Source: Verrucomicrobiota bacterium (GTDB taxonomy: Bacteria; Verrucomicrobiota; Verrucomicrobiia; Limisphaerales; UBA1319). Taken from it: a stretch of 64,000 nucleotides of DNA. Both the position numbers and the translations under genes were made by a program. The notes under the pieces are model-generated. The model was not told where the DNA came from. It was given only the letters and a program-made list of their open reading frames with translations, and searched no databases. Shown here piece by piece: positions 8,504 to 17,870 of this stretch (within the stretch, counting starts at the first letter, position 1; each line of letters begins with the position of its first letter). The stretch lies in the NCBI GenBank assembly GCA_022709905.1, contig JAKLHY010000040.1:1-64000 (forward strand). The letters are read 5' to 3'.

Positions 8504-9337
8504 TCAACGTAAAACGAGCACCTTCTTTTGGCCGGCCATCTCGACCGTGACACTCTGACGTTCGATCTTAACGACGCGGACGCCGGAAATGGCATCGCCG
8601 ACATGGAGGTTATGGCCATTGATTAAGACGGATGGATTGGACATGCGGAAGTAAATGCCCTGCAGCTTAAGCTCGGGGAAGCTTGCCGGGGATACCGTTG
8701 TCGAGGTTGGCTTGATGTCGTTTTTAGGTTTATCCGTGCTTTTCGCGGTAGTGGCGGCGTTAGGGGAAGAGGCCTGTGTGGGGGATGCTGCGACAGTTGA
8801 GCTCGGGGGCGGAGGATTAGCCGGTGTTATCGGAGGGGCGACAGCGAGGGGGACAGCGGACTGGGGTGTGCCGATGGCAGGAATAGACGCAGCCGGGATC
8901 TCAGGAGTCGGCTTGACCGCTGGTTGGGGAGTGGAGACAGAGGTATTGGGGGCAGAGGCCTGAGTGACAGCCTGGGCTGGCGTTGGAGACTGCTGAGAGC
9001 CGGTGGGTGGGTGTTGACTTGGTGTCTGGGTGGGCAGTGAGGATTGGGCAAGAACGGTTTGGGAAGGCGGCGGGGCTGCTGAGGATGGTGCTTGGGCAGG
9101 CGGAGGATTCTGGAGACTGCTTTGTGCATTGGGGGTGGAGGACCCTCGGAATCCCGACCAGAGGAAAAGGATGCCGCAGAGGCATAGAACTGTGACCACA
9201 CAGCCCACCAGCCAAGCGCCGACATTGACCGGAGGCCGGTGTTGCGCCGGTTGAAGTCGGGCGGTTTCCTGAGGAGCGGCGGGCCGTTCTTTGTGAACTT
9301 GGCTGGCACGCTTCAACGCGTCATTGATCAGGCTCAT
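8504..9337 (-). CDS. GspB-like secretion/assembly protein with Pro-rich linker
   Basis: 277 residues: a short cytoplasmic head starting MSLINDALKRASQ, one membrane helix (about 39-62), a long Pro/Ser/Ala/Thr-rich low-complexity linker (about 65-215), and a C-terminal GspB-type domain with LKLQGIYF, PSVLINGHNLHVGD and IERQSVTVEM. The start overlaps the stop of the ATPase gene as ATGA (9334-9337), indicating translational coupling; a longer in-frame extension to 9490 would only overlap that gene. ExeA/GspA-type ATPases and GspB proteins work as a pair at the inner membrane. Confidence 0.78.
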   Translation of the reverse strand: MSLINDALKRASQVHKERPAAPQETARLQPAQHRPPVNVGAWLVGCVVTVLCLCGILFLWSGFRGSSTPNAQSSLQNPPPAQAPSSAAPPPSQTVLAQSSLPTQTPSQHPPTGSQQSPTPAQAVTQASAPNTSVSTPQPAVKPTPEIPAASIPAIGTPQSAVPLAVAPPITPANPPPPSSTVAASPTQASSPNAATTAKSTDKPKNDIKPTSTTVSPASFPELKLQGIYFRMSNPSVLINGHNLHVGDAISGVRVVKIERQSVTVEMAGQKKVLVLR

Positions 9338-10167
9338 AAATGGATTCTTCCTTCGAGTTCGCGGATCGCCAGAGCGACCGTGCGAAAATTGATTTGGTCT
9401 TTCTGCTGGACAAATCCGGCCAGGAGGCACTTGTCGCAGACGGCATTGACCAGCCTGGGGATGCCCTTGCTGTAGCGATAGATCCGCCACAGGGCCGGCA
9501 AAGTGAAGTATGGGACGCCTTTAGCGCCGGATACCTCCAGGCGATGTTGAACGTACTGGCTGATTTCCAGGCGATTGAGCGGTTTCAGGTGATAACGGAT
9601 CGTGATCCGTTGACGCAGTTGCCGAAGCCGGTGATCGTTCAGCCGATCCCGCAACTCGGGTTGACCCAACAGAACGATCTGGAGAAGCTTGCGTTCGTCG
9701 GTTTCGAGGTTGGATAACAGTCTGACCTGTTCCAGCAGGTCGTTGGTCAAATCTTGGGCTTCGTCAATAATCAAGACGGTTTCCTTGCCCAGTTCGACCT
9801 GGCGCAAAAGAAAGTGATTGAACGTGGCGACAGTCTCGAGGCGGTCCATGCCTTTGACATCCAAGCCGAACTCCATGGCGATGGCCTTCATGAGCTGGTC
9901 CGGGGTCATGACCGGATTCAGGATTAAGGCCGTGGCGTATCCGTTACCCAATTGTTCAAGCATGGCCCGGCAGAGCGTGGTCTTGCCGGCGCCCACCTCG
10001 CCCGTGATTTGCACAAAACCCTTCCGGGCGCGAATGCCGTAAAGCAGATGGTTGAACGCTTCCCGATGCTTGGCGCTGAAAAACAAAAAGCGCGGATTCG
10101 GGGTGATATCGAATGGCGGTTCTTTCAGACCGTAATATTCCAGATACACAGCCGGATGGTATAGCAA
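9334..10167 (-). CDS. ExeA-family AAA ATPase (PEP-CTERM/secretion associated)
   Basis: 277 residues. The N-terminus YLEYYGLKEPPFDITPNPRF is typical for ExeA/XrtA-associated ATPases. Walker A is GEVGAGKTT (56-64), Walker B VLIIDEAQ (131-138), and sensor-type GQPELRDRL follows. The start appears to be TTG at 10167 with an AGAGG box just upstream; no ATG fits the conserved beginning. First gene of the operon with the GspB-like and CPBP protease genes. Such ATPases occur in exosortase-linked exopolysaccharide loci and in type II secretion. Which applies here is not shown. Confidence 0.82.
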   Translation of the reverse strand: MLYHPAVYLEYYGLKEPPFDITPNPRFLFFSAKHREAFNHLLYGIRARKGFVQITGEVGAGKTTLCRAMLEQLGNGYATALILNPVMTPDQLMKAIAMEFGLDVKGMDRLETVATFNHFLLRQVELGKETVLIIDEAQDLTNDLLEQVRLLSNLETDERKLLQIVLLGQPELRDRLNDHRLRQLRQRITIRYHLKPLNRLEISQYVQHRLEVSGAKGVPYFTLPALWRIYRYSKGIPRLVNAVCDKCLLAGFVQQKDQINFRTVALAIRELEGRIHL

Positions 10168-10312
10168 AGGCCTCTCAGCGAGGGAAGAAAAATGGGAGTG
10201 AGCAAGCCTCAGGCCGGCCCGCCGTTGTCCATCCTCCCGCGAAAATTACGGTCCGAGGCTCGATCGAACGAAATGACTTTTCAAAACCGGAACGTCGGGC
10301 ACATTAGATTCC

Positions 10313-11257
10313 ATGAATTCACGGCTTGCGGTTGCAGGCGATGTCTATTTGCAGTGGTTGGTGGAGCCCGCTCATTTCCCTGCGGCGGGGGAGACTGTGG
10401 TTGCGGACCGGGCCTCCTGGCGCGTGGGGGGGCACGGGGCGTTGCAGGCCATGGCGGCGGCGCACCTGGGGGGACAGGTGCTCTTGTGGGGGCACCTGGG
10501 CGAGGATCCCTTTGCCGATCTGCTTCGAACTGAACTGCGAGAAGCGGGGGTTGGCCTTGCGGGATTAAGCCGCTCCCGGCAGTCGCCCTCGGGTGTTGCG
10601 TTCACCTGGGTGAATGCGGCCGGCCAAAGTCAGACAACCAAGGTCCCGGGGGCCAATGCCTGTTACGAGGTCAGACACCTGGAACATCATCAGCAAGGGC
10701 TGGCCCAGTGCGGTTGTGCGCTTTTAAGCTCCGGTATTCCGGAGGAGACCTTGGCGCATGCCGCCCGTCTGGCCAGGCAATCGGGAGCCAAAGTCATTCT
10801 CGATCCCGCCGCCGATACCCGAGTCACGGATGAGCTGCTGGCGGGGGTGGACTATGTGATATTGAACGAAGAGACGCTGGCTTTGCTAACCCGCGCGCCA
10901 TTGTGCGATTTCAGCCAGGCGATCGCGGCACTCAAGGCTCGCGAGTTGCGGGGGCGAGGCGTTCCCACGGTGATTGTCAAGTTGGGTCCCCTGGGCGCCC
11001 TGCTGGTCAAGGAAGACTTGGAACATCTGTGGCGTCCGCCAGCTGGCGCGAGCGGGGATGTCACGCAGTCGGCGGATCTGTTTGCCGCTGCTTTCGCAGT
11101 GGCTTTGGCATCGGGGAAAACCGATCTGAGTGCGGGCAAGTTCGCGGTGGCGGCAGCGGCATGCAAGCGCTGGCAGCCCGGGGAAGCTCCGGTTTTTCCA
11201 TCCTTGGCCGAGGTGGAACATTACCTGAAACCGCCGTTGGTCAAATCCCAGATCTGA
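10313..11257 (+). CDS. PfkB-family carbohydrate kinase-like protein (altered anion hole)
   Basis: 314 residues with the ribokinase fold: N-terminal VAGDVYLQW, a GG motif region (RVGGHGALQAM, 37-47), ILDPAAD, YVILNEET and IVKLGPLGALL. The catalytic aspartate is retained (D255), but the usual GAGD anion hole reads QSAD, and the usual GGKGANQA reads GGHGALQA. These changes may alter the substrate or abolish phosphoryl transfer. It stands alone, divergent from the ATPase operon. Confidence 0.75.
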   Translation: MNSRLAVAGDVYLQWLVEPAHFPAAGETVVADRASWRVGGHGALQAMAAAHLGGQVLLWGHLGEDPFADLLRTELREAGVGLAGLSRSRQSPSGVAFTWVNAAGQSQTTKVPGANACYEVRHLEHHQQGLAQCGCALLSSGIPEETLAHAARLARQSGAKVILDPAADTRVTDELLAGVDYVILNEETLALLTRAPLCDFSQAIAALKARELRGRGVPTVIVKLGPLGALLVKEDLEHLWRPPAGASGDVTQSADLFAAAFAVALASGKTDLSAGKFAVAAAACKRWQPGEAPVFPSLAEVEHYLKPPLVKSQI

Positions 11258-11339
11258 TGTAAGGCGCGGCCGGATTACTTGCCCATGCTGGACAAACTCG
11301 AGTCAAGCTCCCCAACAATTGGATGATAAGGAATCTGTT

Positions 11340-12314
11340 ATGTCCCAACCGTTGATGGTCTATACGATGACCCTGGATTCGGACCGGGCATCGGTCCTCG
11401 AAACCTATCTCAAGAGTCACGGCTACGAATTCCGGGACGTTCCTTACGCTCGATTTGCCGCCAGCAAGGAAAAGGTCAATGTGGTTTGTTACCAGAGCGG
11501 AAAGCTGGTCGTTCAGGGCAAGGGAACTCAGGAGTTTGTCGAGTTCGTTCTCGAACCGCACATTCTCAAGGAAGCCCGATTGGGATATGAAAGCTTGTTC
11601 AATCCGGAAACACTTCTGCCCCGGTTAGGCATCGATGAGAGCGGCAAAGGCGACTTTTTCGGGCCCTTGTGTGTCGCCGGCGTTTATGTCAATGCGACGA
11701 TGTTGGACCAGTGGAGAGACAGCGGGATTAAGGACTCGAAAAACATCAGCAGCGACCGTCGGATTCTGGACTTGGCCGGGCTGATCCGGGAGACATCCGG
11801 ATGTGTCAGCACGACCGTCCCGATTGGCAACGAAGCGTATAACCGCCTTTATGCGAGCATGAGGAGCGTCAACAAGATCCTGGCCTGGGGACATGCGCGA
11901 GTCATCGAGAACCTGATGGCGCAGCGTCATCGCATGAATCCCCTGCCGGTTCGGGCCATCAGCGACCAATTCGCTTCCAGCCAGGAGACCGTGGCGCGCG
12001 CCTTGATGCCGCTGGGCCGGCAAATTGAGCTCGTGCAACGGCATAAGGCGGAGTCGGATCTCGCCGTGGCGGCGGCTTCCATCCTGGCTCGGGCCGAGTT
12101 TGTGCAGCGACTCAAACGGCTGGAGGAACAGTATGCCATGAATCTGCCGAAGGGCGCCTCGGCCCAGGTGGATGCGGCTGCGGCGGATTTCCTGGCCCGG
12201 CACGGACGGGAGAAACTGTCGGCCGTGGCAAAAATGCACTTCCGAACGGCCTATCGGGCCCAGGGATTACCCGAACCTCCCCGCCGGGAATGGCGTCGGC
12301 CGCCCGAGGCTTGA
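11340..12314 (+). CDS. rnhC: Ribonuclease HIII
   Basis: 324 residues. An N-terminal TBP-like substrate-binding domain (about 1-85) precedes the catalytic domain with the RNase HII/HIII signature LGIDESGKGDFFGPL (D99, E100), then IKDSKNIS and a late acidic position in AISDQF. It cleaves RNA in RNA-DNA hybrids. The start at 11340 has an AAGGA box; an upstream in-frame start at 11319 lacks one. The N-terminal domain and DESGKGD spacing favour HIII over HII. Confidence 0.92.
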   Translation: MSQPLMVYTMTLDSDRASVLETYLKSHGYEFRDVPYARFAASKEKVNVVCYQSGKLVVQGKGTQEFVEFVLEPHILKEARLGYESLFNPETLLPRLGIDESGKGDFFGPLCVAGVYVNATMLDQWRDSGIKDSKNISSDRRILDLAGLIRETSGCVSTTVPIGNEAYNRLYASMRSVNKILAWGHARVIENLMAQRHRMNPLPVRAISDQFASSQETVARALMPLGRQIELVQRHKAESDLAVAAASILARAEFVQRLKRLEEQYAMNLPKGASAQVDAAAADFLARHGREKLSAVAKMHFRTAYRAQGLPEPPRREWRRPPEA

Positions 12315-12474
12315 CGGAGATCAACAACGGGTTCAGCATAAGCGCCACAGCCGTGATGTCTGGTGCGGGATTGACCACCTTTCGTGGGTGTTTAATCTAT
12401 CTCACCCGGCCCGACATGCCGAGTCTGTTGAAAGAATCCTGCAAACCGGTAACTCAGGGGACTGATTTAACACT

Positions 12475-13380
12475 ATGCGCGCGTTGATCGTTGGATGCGG
12501 TTATGTGGGGTTACCCTTGGGGGCGGCCCTGGTGAAGAAGGGACACGAGGTTTTTGGTTTGCGGCGATCGCCGTCCGCCGCGTCCGAATTGAAAAATGCC
12601 GGCATCCAGCCCTTGATGGCGGATATTACATGTCCGGAAACGTTGACCGCTCTGCCCCGGTCCTGGGATTGGGTGGTCAACACGGTATCGGCTGGAGGAG
12701 GGGGCTTGCCTGCCTATCGCCAGGCCTATCTTGAGGGCACCCGAAATCTCATGGCGTGGCTTAAAGAACAACCTCCGAAAAAGTACGTTTATACCAGCAG
12801 CACGGGTGTCTACGGACAAACCGACGGCTCGGCGGTTAAGGAAGAAAGCCCAACGGTTCCGGCCGCGGAGACCGGCCGGGTCCTGGTCGAAACGGAGCGG
12901 GTGCTGATCCAGGCTTTTCGTGAGCATCGTTTTCCTGTGGTGATTCTTCGGGTTGCCGGCATTTACGGACCGGGTCGCGGCCATTGGTTTCAACAGTTTC
13001 TGAAGAACGAAGCGCGGATCGAAGGCCGCGGCGAAAGGCTGTTAAACATGGTGCACCGGGACGACGTCGCCGGGATTATTGTGGAGTGCCTGGAAAGCGC
13101 GCATTCCGGCTCGGTCTATAACGTTGTCGATGATGAGCCGATTACCCAATGGAGGTATTTCCACTGGCTTGCGGATACTCTGGGACGTCATCTGCCTCCG
13201 GCCGGTGGCGAAGTCGAACCGGATCGCAAGCGGGGCTTAACGAACAAGAAGGTCCTGAATCGCCGGCTGAAGATGGAGCTGGGTTACCAGTTTAAGTATC
13301 CTACCTTCCGCGAGGGTCTTACTGTGGAAATCCAACGATTGGAGGAAACCGGACAGCTGGATTCAAGCGCGGGAGAATGA
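12475..13380 (+). CDS. Atypical SDR epimerase/dehydratase (YeeZ-like)
   Basis: 301 residues. The Rossmann motif GCGYVGLPLG is at 8-17, followed by YTSSTGVYGQ and ILRVAGIYGPGRG, as in NAD-dependent epimerase/dehydratase proteins. The usual catalytic YxxxK is not apparent: the expected place reads ETGRVLVETERV. This is as in the atypical YeeZ-type SDRs, whose reaction is unknown. The NMVHRDDVA substrate-loop motif is kept. No pathway neighbours. Confidence 0.8.
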   Translation: MRALIVGCGYVGLPLGAALVKKGHEVFGLRRSPSAASELKNAGIQPLMADITCPETLTALPRSWDWVVNTVSAGGGGLPAYRQAYLEGTRNLMAWLKEQPPKKYVYTSSTGVYGQTDGSAVKEESPTVPAAETGRVLVETERVLIQAFREHRFPVVILRVAGIYGPGRGHWFQQFLKNEARIEGRGERLLNMVHRDDVAGIIVECLESAHSGSVYNVVDDEPITQWRYFHWLADTLGRHLPPAGGEVEPDRKRGLTNKKVLNRRLKMELGYQFKYPTFREGLTVEIQRLEETGQLDSSAGE

Positions 13381-13736
13381 CGGGCATGATCTTTCCGACT
13401 GGCTGAGGACATCCGATCGCAAACGGCCCCTCAGGTCGGACGTCATCGGGCTTCCGGATTTGGGCTTCGGGCAAACGCCGTGCCTACGCCTGGCGCATGG
13501 ACCGGAGCCGGCGGGGATTCTCCTTCCGACTTCGGTTGGGATCCCATGCCGAAAAACCTAAACTCAACCAAGCCAAGGCATAGATGATTTATACTATTGC
13601 CAAAGTTGAGCGGGTTTGATTTGTTTTGCGGGAAATCGTTCGCGCGGCGCTTGGGCATCCCTTGATGCCCGGGCAGGTTGCTTCAGTAATTCCACCCGGG
13701 ACAGTGCGACGGTGAAGATGAAATTTTTGTGATTCG
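13381..13736. other. Intergenic leader of the histidine kinase pair
   Basis: There is no supported gene in these 356 bases. A 7-bp stem with a 4-base loop occurs at 13653-13670. The stretch near 13580-13600 is AT-rich (TTTATACTAT) and could hold a -10 element. The region just before the ATG has no clear Shine-Dalgarno sequence. Confidence 0.5.
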
Positions 13737-16700
13737 ATGAACAACTCCGAAGCCAATCCACAACAATCGGCTCCAGATACCGAGCTGGAACGTCTGGCTG
13801 CTTTGCACGAATACGCCATTCTCGACACCCAAGAAGATCCCGCTTTTGATGATTTAGTGCGTTTGGCTACACAGATTTGTGGCGTGGGTTATGGCGCGCT
13901 CAATTTTCTGGATGACGGCCGGGTCTGGCTAAAAGCCAAGGTAGGCCTTACGGTTTCTGAGGTGCCCAGGAAGGAGTCCTTCTGTGATATCACGTTGGCA
14001 CAGAGGGATTTTTTTGAAGTGTCCGACATGAGGAAGGACACGAGATTTCAGGGCAATCCTCTGGTAGTAAACGAACCGAAACTGCGTTTTTATGCCGGGG
14101 TTCCGCTGGTGACTTCGGCCGGTCATGCCTTGGGCACCTTGTGTGTATGCGATCCGGAGCCGCGCACGCTTCGGCCGGAACAGAAGGAGGTCCTGATTCT
14201 TCTGGCCCGGCAGGTGATGAATCATTTGGAACGATATCGCGTGACGGCCCAGATGGAGCACACCGAGGCCTTTTACCACTCTCTGGTCGAGGGCTTGCCT
14301 CAAAACATTTTCCGCAAGGATGTTCACGGACGGTTTACCTTCGCCAACAAGCGCTTTTGCAGTAACCTGGGCAAGCCGCTATCAGAGATCATTCATAAAA
14401 CCGATTTTGATTTTTTCCCCACCGAGTTGGCGGCCAAATATCAGGAAGACGACCGCAGAATCATGCAGACCCGCGAGGTGTTTGACACGGTGGAGGACCA
14501 CCAGACTCCGGACGGTGAAAAGATTTATGTGCGGGTGATCAAGACCCCTGTGGTTGATTCGGAGGGCAGAGCCATCGGTATCCAGGGTATCTTCTGGGAT
14601 GTGACCGAGCGCAAGAAGATGGAATCGGAGCTGGCCTATGAGCGGGATCTCTTGCGCACGCTTCTGGACAATTGTCCGGACCGGATTTACTTCAAGGATA
14701 CTCAATCCCGATTCATCAAGTGCAGCGCGACGGTGGCCGTCGGCTTGGGGATTAACAGCCCTGAACAAGCGGTTGGTAAGACGGACGCGGACTTTTTTAC
14801 CGAGGAACATGCCCGTGCGGCATTTGCGGACGAGCAGCGGATCATGAAGTCTGGGAAACCGGTGATTGGATTGGTCGAGAAGGAAGTGTGGCTCGACGGC
14901 CATGAATCCTGGGTTTTGACCAACAAGATGCCGTTGCGCAACAAGGACGGACAAATCATTGGCACGTTTGGAATTTCCAAGGACATCACCGCCCTCAAAC
15001 AAGCCGAGGCCGAGCTGGCATACGAGCGCGATCTGCTTCAGGCCCTGTTGGATAATGTCCCGGACTGCATTTACTTCAAGGATAAGGAATCCCGATTCAT
15101 CAAGTGCAGCAAGGCCTTGGCAAAACGCTTTGACCGAACCGCCGACCAGGTCATCGGCAAGACGGATTTCGATTTCTACACCGAAGAACACGCCCGGCCC
15201 GCCTTCGAGGATGAACAACGGATAATTAGGACCGCAGAACCGATCATCGGGAAACTCGAACGAGAGACTTATACCGACGGTTCTGCCACCTGGGCGCTGA
15301 CGACCAAAATGCCGCTGGTATCCAAAGACGGGGTCACGATTGGCACCGTGGGAATTTCAAAGGACGTGACCGCCCTAAAACGGATTGAGGGGGATCTGCA
15401 ATTCGAGCGTGATCTGCTGTTTGCCCTCCTGGACAACAGCCCGGATCGCATTTCGTTCAAGGACGTTCAGTCGCGATTTGTGCGAGCCAGCCGGGCGCTG
15501 GCCAGGTATTTGGGGGTATCGAATCCCAAGGAACTCGAAGGCAAAACCGATTACGATTTCCTCTCCAAGGAACAAGCGGACGAGTTTTTCAAGGAGGAAC
15601 AACGCGTCATGGCAAGTCGCCAGCCCATCATTAACAAGGTCGAACATCAGACCCGGGCGACGGGCGAGGAAAGCTGGGTTTCCGTTTCCATCGTGCCCAT
15701 CTACAACCCGGAGGGCGCCTCGACCGGCATCATCAGTGTTTCTCGCGACATCACTCAGCTGAAACAGGCCGAGGTGGAGCTGGCCAAGGCGCGTGACGCG
15801 GCCTTGGAATCGACTCGGCTTAAGTCGGAGTTTCTGGCCAACATGAGCCATGAGATCCGGACGCCCATGAACGCGGTCATTGGCATGACCGGCCTGTTGC
15901 TGGAAACCGATCTGGACCCTGATCAACGCGATTTTGCCGACACGGTTCGTTCCAGCGCCGACGCCCTGCTGACGGTGATCAACGACATTCTGGATTTCTC
16001 AAAAATCGAGGCGGGCAAGTTGTCGTTTGAGATTATCGATTTTGACTTGGTGGAGCTGGTGGAGGGGGCCGTCGAATTGGTCGCCGCCCGTTCTTTGAGC
16101 AAGGGCATCGAGTTGGTGTCTTGGGTTCACCACGAGGTTCCAACCTTGTTGCAGGGCGATCCGGGGCGCTTGCGGCAGGTGCTGTCGAACCTGCTGAGCA
16201 ACGCCGTCAAGTTCACCGACCACGGCGAGGTGGTCGTCCGCGTCAGCAAGGTCAACGAAACGGATCGCCGGGTGGTTCTGCGGTTCACCGTGACCGATAC
16301 GGGCATTGGCATTGCGCCAAAACCGATGGCACGATTGTTCCAGCCGTTCACCCAGGCGGATGGATCCATGACCCGCAAGTACGGGGGAACCGGGCTGGGC
16401 CTGGCCATCTGCAAACAGTTGGTCGAGATGATGAATGGCCAGATTGGCGTGGAAAGCACGGTTGGCAAGGGATCGACCTTCTGGTTCACCATCAACCTGA
16501 CTAAACAACCGCCGGGGGCTTATGCCCATCGGGCCGACACCAGCAAGCTTAATCTCACCGGCCTTCGGGTTCTGGTGGTCGATGACAATGCGACCAATCG
16601 CCAAATCCTCCACCACCAGATCATCTCCTGGCGAATGCGCAACGGACAGGCGGCCAGCGGAAAGGACGCCCTGTCGATCCTGCGCGCCGAGGCGGCGGCG

Positions 16701-17813
16701 GGAGATCCTTATGATTTGGTGATCCTCGACATGCAGATGCCGGAGATGGATGGTCTGAGTCTGGCGCGGGCCATTTCGGCCGATCCGTTGTTGTCCTCCT
16801 TGAAGATGGTGATGCTAACTTCGTTGGTGCAGCGTTTTGACAGCGCGGAACTTAAAGCGGCCGGCATCTCCGCGTGCCTCGTCAAACCTGTCAAGCAATC
16901 CCGACTGTTCGACTGTCTGGTGACCGTCATGTCCGACGCCGTGTTGCATGCGGCGGCGCAACCGAGGAAATCCCCCTCGAGATCCACCCCATCCGCACCG
17001 GCCCAGCCGGCTCCTGGGGCGATGCAGAAAGGCCTCCGATTGTTGTTGGCCGAGGATAACATGGTCAATCAGAAGGTGGCTTTGCGCCAGTTGCAGAAGC
17101 TCGGATACTCGGCCGACGCGGTTGCCAACGGCTTGGAAGTCATTGAAGCCCTGACCCGGATTCCGTACGACGTGATCCTGATGGATTGCCAGATGCCGGA
17201 GATGGACGGTTACGAGGCCACGCGCATGATCCGCCATCGCGAAGCCGAAGCCGCCAAATCCGGCGCCCAAATCAAGACGCATCACATTATTGCCATGACC
17301 GCCAACGCGCTTCAGGGCGATCGCGAGAAGTGTCTGGCGGCGGGAATGGACGATTATCTCTGCAAGCCTGTTCAGCTGAATGAACTGCAAGCGGCCTTGG
17401 AGCGCGCCTTCAAAACCGTCAATCCGGGCGCCGCAGCCGCCCCGCTGCCTCAGGAGTCTGGCGAGGAGATCCTCGATCCTCGAGTCCTGGCCGAATTACG
17501 GGAGCTGCGAGAGCCCGACATGCCCGATCCCCTGGCCGAATTGATTGATCTGTTTCTCAAGGACGCGCCCTCGCGATTGCAGAAGGTTCGAACCGCAATC
17601 GAGCAGAACGACCCCAATGCCTTATGCGCGGCAGCCCACAGCCTCAAGGGCAGCGCAAGCAATCTGGGAGCCCGCCGCATGGCCGAGATCTGTATGAATC
17701 TTGAAAAACAGGCCAGGGTCGGTTTCCTCGCCGACGCGCCGGATCTGCTCCAGGGCGTCGAACAGGAGTATGTCAAAGTCCAGGCCGCCCTGGAGGCCGA
17801 GAAAAGCAAATGA
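13737..17813 (+). CDS. Hybrid histidine kinase: GAF-PAS4-HisKA-HATPase-REC-REC-Hpt
   Basis: 1358 residues, with no membrane segments, so cytoplasmic. Order: GAF (about 20-165); four PAS domains (about 180-670), three sharing near-identical openings (ERDLLxxLLDNxPDxI); HisKA with SHEIRTPMNAVIGM (H705); HATPase with NLLSNAVKFTD and GGTGLGLAIC; REC1 (about 943-1065, D998 in LDMQMPEMDG); REC2 (about 1100-1225, D1150 in MDCQMPEMDG); Hpt with AAHSLKGSA (H1301). A complete His-Asp-His phosphorelay is thus in one chain. The PAS repeats look like recent internal duplications. The second kinase follows 57 bases later. The signal is unknown. Confidence 0.92.
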   Translation: MNNSEANPQQSAPDTELERLAALHEYAILDTQEDPAFDDLVRLATQICGVGYGALNFLDDGRVWLKAKVGLTVSEVPRKESFCDITLAQRDFFEVSDMRKDTRFQGNPLVVNEPKLRFYAGVPLVTSAGHALGTLCVCDPEPRTLRPEQKEVLILLARQVMNHLERYRVTAQMEHTEAFYHSLVEGLPQNIFRKDVHGRFTFANKRFCSNLGKPLSEIIHKTDFDFFPTELAAKYQEDDRRIMQTREVFDTVEDHQTPDGEKIYVRVIKTPVVDSEGRAIGIQGIFWDVTERKKMESELAYERDLLRTLLDNCPDRIYFKDTQSRFIKCSATVAVGLGINSPEQAVGKTDADFFTEEHARAAFADEQRIMKSGKPVIGLVEKEVWLDGHESWVLTNKMPLRNKDGQIIGTFGISKDITALKQAEAELAYERDLLQALLDNVPDCIYFKDKESRFIKCSKALAKRFDRTADQVIGKTDFDFYTEEHARPAFEDEQRIIRTAEPIIGKLERETYTDGSATWALTTKMPLVSKDGVTIGTVGISKDVTALKRIEGDLQFERDLLFALLDNSPDRISFKDVQSRFVRASRALARYLGVSNPKELEGKTDYDFLSKEQADEFFKEEQRVMASRQPIINKVEHQTRATGEESWVSVSIVPIYNPEGASTGIISVSRDITQLKQAEVELAKARDAALESTRLKSEFLANMSHEIRTPMNAVIGMTGLLLETDLDPDQRDFADTVRSSADALLTVINDILDFSKIEAGKLSFEIIDFDLVELVEGAVELVAARSLSKGIELVSWVHHEVPTLLQGDPGRLRQVLSNLLSNAVKFTDHGEVVVRVSKVNETDRRVVLRFTVTDTGIGIAPKPMARLFQPFTQADGSMTRKYGGTGLGLAICKQLVEMMNGQIGVESTVGKGSTFWFTINLTKQPPGAYAHRADTSKLNLTGLRVLVVDDNATNRQILHHQIISWRMRNGQAASGKDALSILRAEAAAGDPYDLVILDMQMPEMDGLSLARAISADPLLSSLKMVMLTSLVQRFDSAELKAAGISACLVKPVKQSRLFDCLVTVMSDAVLHAAAQPRKSPSRSTPSAPAQPAPGAMQKGLRLLLAEDNMVNQKVALRQLQKLGYSADAVANGLEVIEALTRIPYDVILMDCQMPEMDGYEATRMIRHREAEAAKSGAQIKTHHIIAMTANALQGDREKCLAAGMDDYLCKPVQLNELQAALERAFKTVNPGAAAAPLPQESGEEILDPRVLAELRELREPDMPDPLAELIDLFLKDAPSRLQKVRTAIEQNDPNALCAAAHSLKGSASNLGARRMAEICMNLEKQARVGFLADAPDLLQGVEQEYVKVQAALEAEKSK

Positions 17814-17870
17814 TCGATAGCTCCAGGATTCCAGAGCTTGATTTCCATCGGGCTTTGCCGGGCACATGAC

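Noticed and set aside
9338..9490. Longer start for the GspB-like gene
   Set aside because: The extension lies inside the ATPase gene; MSLINDALKRASQ at 9337 is the typical start and overlaps the upstream stop as ATGA.
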